This document shows, piece after piece, positions 58,005-64,000 of a stretch of 64,000 nucleotides of DNA (position 1 is the stretch's first letter; each line of letters opens with the position of its first letter). Source of the DNA: Amycolatopsis lexingtonensis (GTDB lineage Bacteria > Actinomycetota > Actinomycetes > Mycobacteriales > Pseudonocardiaceae); the NCBI RefSeq assembly GCF_014873755.1, contig NZ_JADBEG010000001.1, forward strand, positions 6,918,501-6,982,500. The letters are read 5' to 3'. The position numbers were made by a program, and so were the translations under genes. A model generated the notes under the pieces. It saw only the letters and a list, made by a program, of their open reading frames with translations. It made no database searches and was not told where the DNA came from.

Positions 58005-59972
58005 TCACGTGCGCCTGTGGTAGGGCAGGAACCGCCGGACGAGCCGCAGCGGGGTGCGTTCCACCAGGTCGGGGCCGCGGACGGCGTCGAACGCCGACTC
58101 CAGCTGGTCGACGACGCCGGCGAGCTGCTCGCGGTCCGGCAGCGGTACCGACCGCGGTTCGCGCTGCTCGCGGATGGCGGTCGCCAGTTCGTCCAGCGCG
58201 GCCGTGAGCAGCTCGACGTCGGCCGGGTCCGGTGGCGGCACTCCGCGCCCGATCGTCACGCCGACTTCGGTGACCGCGTCCGCGACGCGTTCCTGCGCGG
58301 CGATCACCGGCCACCACGCCACCGCCTGGCGGCCGTTCGCCGACGGCTCGACGACGACCTGCTGGAACGCCGTCCGCAGGTCCGCCAGTGCCCGGTAGGC
58401 GCCGCGCCGGGCCCGCGACCGCGCCAGCCTCGCCTCCCCCGAAGACGCCTCGACCAGCGCGCACGAGACGTACTTCGCGACGGCGTCCAGCCCGTCGGCC
58501 AGCCGGCCGCCGACCTGGGGACGGCGGCTGCCCGGCCACAGCAGGTAGCCGAAGACCAGCACGATCACGCAGCCGAGCGCGGTGTCGACCAGCCGCGCCA
58601 CCACGACGTTCCAGCTGCCGGTGTTGGCCAGGTCCATCTGCAGGATGATCAGCGGCGTCACGAACGCGCTGAGGATGCCGTAGTTGCGCACCTTCCCGAC
58701 CGCGACGCCGCCGGCGAAGATCGCGATCAGGGCAACCAGGATCCAGCCGCGGCCGCCGGCGGCGAGCACCACGGCCCCGATCCCGACGCCCACGAGCGTG
58801 CCGATCCCGCGCAGCACCGCGCGGCCGAAGACCGAACCGAAGTCGGGCTTGAGCACGATGCCGACGGTCAGCGTGATCCAGTAGGACCGCTCGAACGGCA
58901 CCAGCAGGCCGACGACCTCGGCGATCGCGACGCAGAGGGTCAGCCGCAGCGCGGCGATCCAGGTCAGCGGGCCGGACGCGAGCGAGCCGGCCCACGCGCG
59001 CAGGCGCCGGTACCAGGGCGTCGGCTCGCGGCGCTTGCGGTCGTCGCCCTTGCCGATCCGGACCAGGCCCGCGTATAGGGCGGCGAGCCGCGGGTCGGTT
59101 TCGTCCACCGGCGCCGGCGGCGGTTCCGGGAGCGGCTGGCTGGCCAGCACCGACGCCGAGAGCGCGACGAAGTGGTCGATGACCTCCCGCGGCGGACGGC
59201 GGCCGGCGTGGACCAGCGCCACCGACGCCTCGACCGCCGGGGTCGTCGCCGACAGGAGGTTGAGCAGCTGGCGGTAGGCGGCGTCGCGGCCGGACAACCA
59301 CGAGCGCGCGGTGAGCAGCTGGTCGTAGGCGGTGTTCATCGCCGTGGTCAGCCGGTGGCGGGCCACCCGCGAGACGGCTTCGTCGGTCGCGGACAGCATC
59401 GCGGCCAGCTCGACGTAGACGTGCGCGACGGCGGTGCGCTCGGGGCTGGTCGCCCGGAAGGTCCAGCTGACCAGCGCGACCAGGAAGCTCCAGGCGGCGC
59501 CGAGGCAGAAGAAGCCGAAGAGGAGTTCGACGCGCACGCCGGTCGCGTGCTGGCCGGTGCCGAGCACGCAGAACACGAACATCTGCAAACCGGCGACGGA
59601 GGCGTTGCTGCCGGCCGCGCTGATCAGCGCGGACACCGCGGCGACCAGGATCACCGCGGGCACCGACAGCGCCGGGACGCCGCCGGTGAGCAGCCCGACG
59701 AGGTACCCGGCGGTCGCGGCGAGCGTCGCGCCGCCCAGGCGTCGCGCGCGGTAGCGGTAGGGCCCGGCCGATTCCGACAGCACGGCGGGCAGCGCGCCGG
59801 TCGAGATGAGCGCGCCGACGGCGATGTCGCCCGCCGCGTACGCCACCGCGAGCGGGATGGCCAGCGCGACGACGGCGCGGGCGACCATGTTCCACGGCAC
59901 CGGGACCGGCTTGCTGCGCAGGAGCTGGGTCAGCCAGTGCGGCGCGGCGAGATCGGGACGCGGCGTGCTCAC
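58005..59972 (-). CDS. FUSC-family membrane protein (aromatic acid exporter type)
   Basis: A 655-residue protein with two six-helix FUSC membrane blocks (about 28-185 and 345-505), each followed by a cytosolic helical region. FUSC proteins include AaeB, an aromatic-acid efflux pump; the motif in the second block reads GIVLKPDFGSVFGRAVLRGIGTLVG. No AaeA-type partner is seen, so actinobacterial members probably act alone. GTG 59972 has GATGGGGG upstream. Divergent from the SRPBCC gene. Confidence 0.9.
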   Translation of the reverse strand: MSTPRPDLAAPHWLTQLLRSKPVPVPWNMVARAVVALAIPLAVAYAAGDIAVGALISTGALPAVLSESAGPYRYRARRLGGATLAATAGYLVGLLTGGVPALSVPAVILVAAVSALISAAGSNASVAGLQMFVFCVLGTGQHATGVRVELLFGFFCLGAAWSFLVALVSWTFRATSPERTAVAHVYVELAAMLSATDEAVSRVARHRLTTAMNTAYDQLLTARSWLSGRDAAYRQLLNLLSATTPAVEASVALVHAGRRPPREVIDHFVALSASVLASQPLPEPPPAPVDETDPRLAALYAGLVRIGKGDDRKRREPTPWYRRLRAWAGSLASGPLTWIAALRLTLCVAIAEVVGLLVPFERSYWITLTVGIVLKPDFGSVFGRAVLRGIGTLVGVGIGAVVLAAGGRGWILVALIAIFAGGVAVGKVRNYGILSAFVTPLIILQMDLANTGSWNVVVARLVDTALGCVIVLVFGYLLWPGSRRPQVGGRLADGLDAVAKYVSCALVEASSGEARLARSRARRGAYRALADLRTAFQQVVVEPSANGRQAVAWWPVIAAQERVADAVTEVGVTIGRGVPPPDPADVELLTAALDELATAIREQREPRSVPLPDREQLAGVVDQLESAFDAVRGPDLVERTPLRLVRRFLPYHRRT

Positions 59973-60040
59973 GCCCCCATCTTGACCTACGCTCCCCGGG
60001 ACGCTTAATTATCAATCTGTCAACAACGCGGGAGGTTCCG

Positions 60041-60478
60041 GTGGGCCGCAAGTTCTCCTTCGAGGTCAACCGCACGAGCACGGCTCCGCCGGAGGCGCTG
60101 TTCGCGCGTGAGGCCGAGGGCCCGCGCTGGGCGGAGTGGGGAAAGCCACTCATCGTGCAGGCCCGCTGGAAGCGGCCGGGTCCCGGCGTCGGCGCCGTCC
60201 GCGAGGTCGGGCTGTGGCCGGTGCTCATCCGCGAAGAAACGGTCGAGTACGAGCCCGGCCGCAAGCACGTCTACACGTTCTTCGGCGCCAACCCGATCAA
60301 GGACTACCGCGCCGAGGTGCTGCTCACCCCCACCGCCGACGGCGGCACGCACCTGCGGTGGACCGGGTCGTTCACCGAGCCGGTCAAGGGCAGCGGCCCG
60401 GCACTGGCCGCCGGCTTGCGCGCGGTGATCCGGCTGTTCTCGGGCAAGCTCGTCAAGGCGGCCGAAACCGGGCGCTGA
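60041..60478 (+). CDS. SRPBCC-family protein
   Basis: A 145-residue START/Bet v1-like domain: FSFEVNRTSTAPPEALFARE, KHVYTFFGANPIKDYRAEVLL, then GGTHLRWTGSF and a long C-terminal helix. It forms a hydrophobic ligand pocket. It may bind polyketide or lipid intermediates, or act as in the Rv0910 toxin group; neither is proven. GTG 60041 has GGGAGG upstream. About 70 bp separate it from the divergent FUSC gene. Confidence 0.85.
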   Translation: MGRKFSFEVNRTSTAPPEALFAREAEGPRWAEWGKPLIVQARWKRPGPGVGAVREVGLWPVLIREETVEYEPGRKHVYTFFGANPIKDYRAEVLLTPTADGGTHLRWTGSFTEPVKGSGPALAAGLRAVIRLFSGKLVKAAETGR

Positions 60479-60583
60479 CCCGGGTGCGCCAGGCCACACC
60501 AAGATCGCCCGGCGCAACGTTCCGCGGCTCTCCCACGTCACTCTTTCGGGTGGTCTTTTCGGCCACCGGGGAGGGGACGCGGG

Positions 60584-61348
60584 ATGAAGCGAATGGCGGC
60601 GATCGTCGTCGCGGCGGCACTGGCGCTGACGGCGTGCTCGGCGGACGAGCCGGACCAGCGGGAGTTCGGCACCAGCCAGCCGAACCCGGCGCCGGGTGGC
60701 GGCCCGGGCGCGACGACACCGGGCCCGTACCCGTTCGGCACGGTCCAGCAGAAGGCACCCGCGGTCGAGAACGGCCAGGTGCCGGTCGTCCGGCGGATCA
60801 CCACCGACAAGCCGTACGTCTTCCTCACCATGGACGACGGCGCCGTGAAGGACCCGGCCGCGCTGAAGCTGATGCAGCAGAACGGCACCCACCCGGTGCT
60901 GTTCCTGAACCAGAAGTACGTGAAGGGCCACGAGGCCTACTTCAAGCAGATCCTCGACGCCACCGGCGCGACGCTCGGCGACCACACGGTCGACCACCCG
61001 AACCTCAAGGGCAAGCCGTACGAGTTCCAGCGCAAGGAGATCTGCGACGACGCCGACGACTTCCAGGCGTCGCTCGGCGTCCGGCCGTCGCTGTTCCGGC
61101 CGCCGTTCGGTAACTACGACCAGAACACGCTGCGCGCGGCGGCCGCGTGCGGGATGCGCGCCGCCGTGCTGTGGACGGCCGCGGTCAACGACGGGCACGT
61201 CCAGTTCCAGGCCGGCGACAAGCTCAAGCCGGGCGACATCGTGCTGATGCACTTCCGGAAGACGTTCACCGAGGACTACACGGCGTTCGTCGAGCAGGCG
61301 AAGAAGGACGGGCTGACCCCCGTCCCCCTGGCCGACTTCCTCGGTTAG
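60584..61348 (+). CDS. polysaccharide deacetylase lipoprotein (NodB domain)
   Basis: A 254-residue lipoprotein (lipobox LTAC) with a NodB-homology domain over residues 80-250. Motif 1 is LTMDDG (Met for the usual Phe), motif 2 GDHTVDHPNL carries the metal His pair, motif 3 is RPPFGNYD and motif 5 LMHF. It would de-N-acetylate peptidoglycan or another wall glycan with Zn or Co. A Pro/Gly/Thr linker follows the lipobox. ATG 60584 has GGGACGCGGG upstream. The end overlaps the convergent gene by 4 bp. Confidence 0.92.
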   Translation: MKRMAAIVVAAALALTACSADEPDQREFGTSQPNPAPGGGPGATTPGPYPFGTVQQKAPAVENGQVPVVRRITTDKPYVFLTMDDGAVKDPAALKLMQQNGTHPVLFLNQKYVKGHEAYFKQILDATGATLGDHTVDHPNLKGKPYEFQRKEICDDADDFQASLGVRPSLFRPPFGNYDQNTLRAAAACGMRAAVLWTAAVNDGHVQFQAGDKLKPGDIVLMHFRKTFTEDYTAFVEQAKKDGLTPVPLADFLG

Positions 61349-61818
61349 AGCACCACGGTCGGCGTCACGACCGTCCGGCGGCACGAGACGTCCCCGAGGT
61401 GCACGAGGATCTGCGTCGTCCCGCGCGGCACGTTGTCGAGCACGAACCGCCCGCCTTCGTCGGCGGTCGTCGACGACGTGCCGTGCTCGGCGACGCGCAC
61501 CTCGACCCCGTACTGCCCGGCCGGTACCAGCCAGCCGTCGATGCGGTGCAGCTTGCCGATCTTCGTCAGGTTGATCATCACCGTCAGGTCGCTGACGGTG
61601 AACGTGATCGTGCCCGTGCCGCCGCCGCGCACGCCGGCGAGGTCGTCGAGCCGCTCCCACCGGGCGACCTCGACGTCGAGGTCTTCGAGCGCGAGCGCGA
61701 ATTGGACCCGCTGCACCAGGTCTCCCGGTGGCGGGTCGAACTCGTCGAGGAAGCTGCCGATCCCGGCCAGGATCAGGTCATCGGAAAAGGCCTCACCCGG
61801 CGCCCCGAGGTCGTTCAT
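61345..61818 (-). CDS. carboxypeptidase-regulatory-like domain protein, sigma-factor partner
   Basis: A 157-residue soluble protein. Residues 70-157 form a beta-sandwich of the carboxypeptidase regulatory/CNA-B type (GTITFTVSDLTVMINL, then GWLVPAGQYGVEVRV, RFVLDNVPRGTTQILVHLGD). It overlaps the ECF sigma gene by 4 bp (ATGA), so both are made together. Proteins of this layout follow such sigma genes in actinobacteria and could be regulators, but there is no membrane segment or zinc motif of a classical anti-sigma factor. Confidence 0.72.
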   Translation of the reverse strand: MNDLGAPGEAFSDDLILAGIGSFLDEFDPPPGDLVQRVQFALALEDLDVEVARWERLDDLAGVRGGGTGTITFTVSDLTVMINLTKIGKLHRIDGWLVPAGQYGVEVRVAEHGTSSTTADEGGRFVLDNVPRGTTQILVHLGDVSCRRTVVTPTVVL

Positions 61819-62420
61819 CGGCTTCCCCCTTCACTGGCGAGGAGATCGCGCATCTGGTCGAGGCAGCGTCCTCGGGTCGGTCCGACGCTGCCACGTGGCA
61901 TGCGCAGCGCCTCGGCGACGAGCTGGTACTCCGCGCGACCCGCGAGCACGGTCAGCCGGAGCAGTTCCTGACAGCGGTGGGGCAGCCGGACGAAGGCGCG
62001 CCAGACCCGGCGGTCGCGGTCGGCGCGGACGGCTTCGTCTTCGGGTGCCGGTTGGGTGCTCGGCATGGCCTCGGCGACTTCGTCGCTCAGGGGCACGGGC
62101 TGGATGCGGCGGCCGAACGGGTGGGTGGCCTCGCGGCGGGTGGTGGTGATCAACCAGGCGGCGAGCGCCTTGGGATCGCGGAGCTTCCCGAGCTGGCTGA
62201 AGAGGGCGAGCCAGACGGTTTGGACCACGTCTTCGGCGACCGAGCGGTCGAGGCCGTTGGCGCGGGCGACGTGCCACACGAGCGGGGTGAGCTCGGCGAC
62301 CAGGCGATCCATCGCCCGGCGGTCACCGTCCCGCGCGGCCTGCATGCACGCGGCGTGCAGCTCGGCGCCGGTCAGACCCTCCCAAGGCGGGTCCACCTCT
62401 GTGGTTTGCACGTCGGTCAC
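61815..62420 (-). CDS. ECF-type RNA polymerase sigma factor
   Basis: A 201-residue sigma-70 family factor: region 2 (MDRLVAELTPLVWHVARANGLDRSVAEDVVQTVW) and region 4 (FVRLPHRCQELLRLTVLAG, LVAEALRMPRGSVGPTRGRCLDQMRDLL). The helix-turn-helix serves -35 recognition. GTG 62420 has GAGGGG nine bases upstream; the frame to 62546 crosses the divergent promoter region. It is coupled to the beta-sandwich protein gene. A CTCTTC/GAAGAG palindrome at 62432-62444 sits just before the start and could be its own control site. Confidence 0.88.
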   Translation of the reverse strand: MTDVQTTEVDPPWEGLTGAELHAACMQAARDGDRRAMDRLVAELTPLVWHVARANGLDRSVAEDVVQTVWLALFSQLGKLRDPKALAAWLITTTRREATHPFGRRIQPVPLSDEVAEAMPSTQPAPEDEAVRADRDRRVWRAFVRLPHRCQELLRLTVLAGRAEYQLVAEALRMPRGSVGPTRGRCLDQMRDLLASEGGSR

Positions 62421-62431
62421 GGTATCTGCCC

Positions 62432-62444
62432 CTCTTCGGAAGAG
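62432..62444. promoter_or_regulatory. palindrome CTCTTC-G-GAAGAG
   Basis: Perfect 13-bp palindrome in the sigma-gene leader, 12 bp upstream of its start and overlapping the probable ribosome site region on the minus strand. It could block the ribosome site as a hairpin or bind a repressor. Confidence 0.4.
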
Positions 62445-62499
62445 TCTTCGAGTCGGCAATGGCAGTATCGCGGGTCCTTCGGGGGGAAGGAGCGTGCAG

Positions 62500-62853
62500 G
62501 TGGATCTCGGATACATCAAGTCACTTACTTCTGCGGTGGCGGGCAATGGTCGGCTGCGGGAGGCACCGGCCGGCGCGGATGCGCCCGCACCGGCCGGTGC
62601 TCCCCTCCCTCAAGGACCCGCTCCCCAACGGGCCCCGCCAGGTGTCCCCTCCCCCGAAGAGCACCCGGCCGAACGGTGTCCGGAAGCCCCCTCGGCTCCC
62701 GGGCACCGCGTTTTCCGTCGAACGCGACACCCCCTGTCGTGTTCTTCCGTCCTCGGCTGCTCCACAGGACGCAGTGGCGGGGCGGCCAGATACACGAACC
62801 GCCGAAGTTTTTTCGAGATCGACGTTCCGGCGCCAGGAGATCACCGAATGTGA
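62500..62853 (+). pseudogene. possible truncated gene remnant divergent from the sigma gene
   Basis: GTG 62500 has an ideal AAGGAG seven bases upstream, and its first 22 codons (VDLGYIKSLTSAVAGNGRLREA) read like a real helical N-terminus. Coding character is then lost: residues become Pro/Ala/Gly-rich and the frame crosses an 11-bp inverted repeat GCACCGGCCGG/CCGGCCGGTGC (about 62561-62598) before ending at 62853 inside the convergent SGNH gene. I read it as the start of a gene that has lost its body, but a short real peptide or chance is possible. Confidence 0.3.
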
Positions 62854-63503
62854 TCAGCAAGCGTTTGCGCCCACCGCGCGTAGCCCGCCGGCCCGGGGTG
62901 GAAGCGGTCCGAAGCGAAGGCCGCGGGGTCGAGCAGCGCGGGATCCATCGGGAGGTGGGTGACGCCGGGGACGCGGGCGAGGGCGGCGGCCGACGCGTCG
63001 AGCGCCGTCGACCGCGCCGACAGGACGTCACGCAGGGGCCGCGGCAGCGCCGGGAAGCGGGACATCGGCGGCACGCCGGCCAGGACGACGCGGACCGGGC
63101 CGAGCCGCCGCCGGACCTCGACGACGAGGGCCAGGAGGTCGCGACGGTAGGCCGGGGCCGTCCGGAGCTCGATGGTGTCGTTGACGCCGAGCGCGACCAC
63201 GACCAGGTCGGCCGGGCGCAGGAGCGGGACGAGTTCGGCGCGGACGGTCCGGGCATTGGCGCCCGTCCGGCCGACCGCCTGCCAGCGCACCGCCCGGCCG
63301 TCGCGGGCCAGCTCGCGGGCGAGGCAGCCGGTGAGCGCTTCCTCGTGGTCCGCCGCGCCGACGCCGTCCACTGTGGATTCGCCGAGGACGGCGAGGCGGA
63401 ACGGTTCACCTTCGCCGGGGACGAGCCCTTCGGTGGGCCCCGCGGCGCCGGGGAGCCGCGGGGTCGTCCGCTTGACGTAAACGGCTTGAGCGATGAGCAC
63501 CAT
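62841..63503 (-). CDS. SGNH/GDSL hydrolase
   Basis: A 220-residue SGNH-fold esterase. Block I is LAVLGESTVDGVGA (Ser nucleophile in GEST rather than GDS), block III GVND (Asn oxyanion) and block V SDRFHPGPAGYA (Asp and catalytic His). It has a short hydrophobic N-terminus (MVLIAQAVYV) but no clear cleavage site. It deacylates a lipid or glycan ester; substrate unknown. ATG 63503. The next gene upstream, an NAD(P)H-binding protein, ends 10 bp before it in the same direction. Confidence 0.88.
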   Translation of the reverse strand: MVLIAQAVYVKRTTPRLPGAAGPTEGLVPGEGEPFRLAVLGESTVDGVGAADHEEALTGCLARELARDGRAVRWQAVGRTGANARTVRAELVPLLRPADLVVVALGVNDTIELRTAPAYRRDLLALVVEVRRRLGPVRVVLAGVPPMSRFPALPRPLRDVLSARSTALDASAAALARVPGVTHLPMDPALLDPAAFASDRFHPGPAGYARWAQTLADHIR

Positions 63504-63513
63504 GCCGCCGACG

Positions 63514-64000
63514 CTAGCCGTGGGCGATCGAAACCTTGCGCCTGATCAGCGTGGGGTCCGCCACGGCGTCGAGCAGGTACGCGGCGACGTCGGCGCGGCG
63601 GATCGTGTAGCTGCCGCGCACGTTGCCGTCGAGGCGGCTCTTCACGACGCCGGTACGCGGGCCGTTCAGCAGCATCGGCGGGCGGACCACCGTCCAGTCC
63701 GCGTCGCTGGCCATGACCAGGTCCTCCATCGCGCGCATGTCCGCGTAGCCGTGCTTGAGGACCGCGTTGAGCAGCGGCTTCACGAGCGTGCGGGTGAAGA
63801 CGCCGTCGCCGTCGGCGTCCAGGCCGCTGGCGCTGACCACGAGCAGCCGCTTGGCCCCGGCCGCGAGCGCCGCGCGGGCGCCGTCGGTGCAGACGGTCGT
63901 CGGCTGACGGTCGCGTGAACCCAGCGCGGAGAGAACGGCATCGCAGCCTTCGATCGCGGCGGTGAGCTTCTCGTGCTCGTGCAGGCCGGCGACGACGACC
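63514..64000 (-). CDS. NAD(P)H-binding (NmrA-like) protein, 5' end missing
   Basis: C-terminal 162 residues of an SDR-like protein; the frame is open to the right edge of the window, so the N-terminal GxxGxxG lies outside. Visible motifs are CDAVLSALGS, AGAKRLLVVSASGLDADGD, DWTVVRPPMLLNGPRTG and the C-terminal RRADVAAYLLDAVADP, typical of PF13460 flavin-reductase/NmrA-like NAD(P)H-binding proteins. Function not known in detail; a quinone reductase or redox sensor is possible. It lies 10 bp upstream of the SGNH gene. Confidence 0.9.
   Translation of the reverse strand, partial: VVVAGLHEHEKLTAAIEGCDAVLSALGSRDRQPTTVCTDGARAALAAGAKRLLVVSASGLDADGDGVFTRTLVKPLLNAVLKHGYADMRAMEDLVMASDADWTVVRPPMLLNGPRTGVVKSRLDGNVRGSYTIRRADVAAYLLDAVADPTLIRRKVSIAHG

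Overview
This window is chromosomal DNA from a very GC-rich actinomycete. It has many GTG and some TTG starts, strong G/C bias at third codon positions, no encoded CCA on its tRNAs, a pknG-glnH-glnX module, actinobacterial DnaA-box sequences and a class III lanthipeptide locus of the ram/amf type. The gene content fits the Pseudonocardiaceae (an Amycolatopsis-like organism), but that placement is inference, not a database match.

Layout. 1-5.1 kb: end of a GGDEF-EAL protein, arylamine N-acetyltransferase, small YCII-type protein, an unrecognised 459-residue protein, a conserved hypothetical and a methyltransferase. 5.1-5.4 kb: tRNA operon Glu-Asp-Phe (minus strand). 5.5-11.7 kb: SCO6745-like protein, small hypotheticals, a cold-shock gene, an L,D-transpeptidase lipoprotein, and an ECF sigma factor flanked by two Pro/Thr-rich exported or membrane proteins. 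11.7-19 kb: MHS transporter, PaaI thioesterase and the glutamate-sensing module pknG-glnH-glnX. 19-24.5 kb: a minus-strand acetoin-type operon acoX-acoA-acoB-acoR plus a histidine kinase with no adjacent response regulator. 24.6-29.2 kb: copper chaperone, second cold-shock gene, a small gene, a TPP enzyme, and divergently a hydroxyacid-oxoacid transhydrogenase with a thioesterase.

29.2-36.2 kb: a complete class III lanthipeptide locus in the order lanKC-lanA-lanT1-lanT2, the same order as ramCSAB. The 48-residue precursor carries two Ser/Ser/Cys labionin motifs. Beside it lies a pair of DnaA boxes between convergent genes. 36.3-40 kb: a membrane-protein pair, a secreted trypsin-like protease and sixA. 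Between the last two, a 1434-bp IS3-family element has inserted into the tetraloop of what was their shared terminator; the target duplication is CGTG.

40-64 kb: ordinary chromosomal genes. These include a carboxyethylornithine-synthase-like dehydrogenase, tRNA-Lys, a P-loop kinase, a TMEM175 channel, a fumarase/PcaB-family lyase with a Gly-rich G-quadruplex-forming insertion, repeat lipoproteins, esterases, an OhrR-like MarR regulator with a methyltransferase, patatin, PadR-fadH, tyrA, a FUSC transporter, a polysaccharide deacetylase, a sigma factor with its partner, an SGNH hydrolase and the end of an NAD(P)H-binding protein.

The most distinctive items are the lanthipeptide locus with its attenuator and promoter repeats, the IS-split terminator, the shared 5' leader of the two cold-shock genes, two very small genes, and the G-quadruplex insertion. 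There is no CRISPR array, prophage or plasmid signature.
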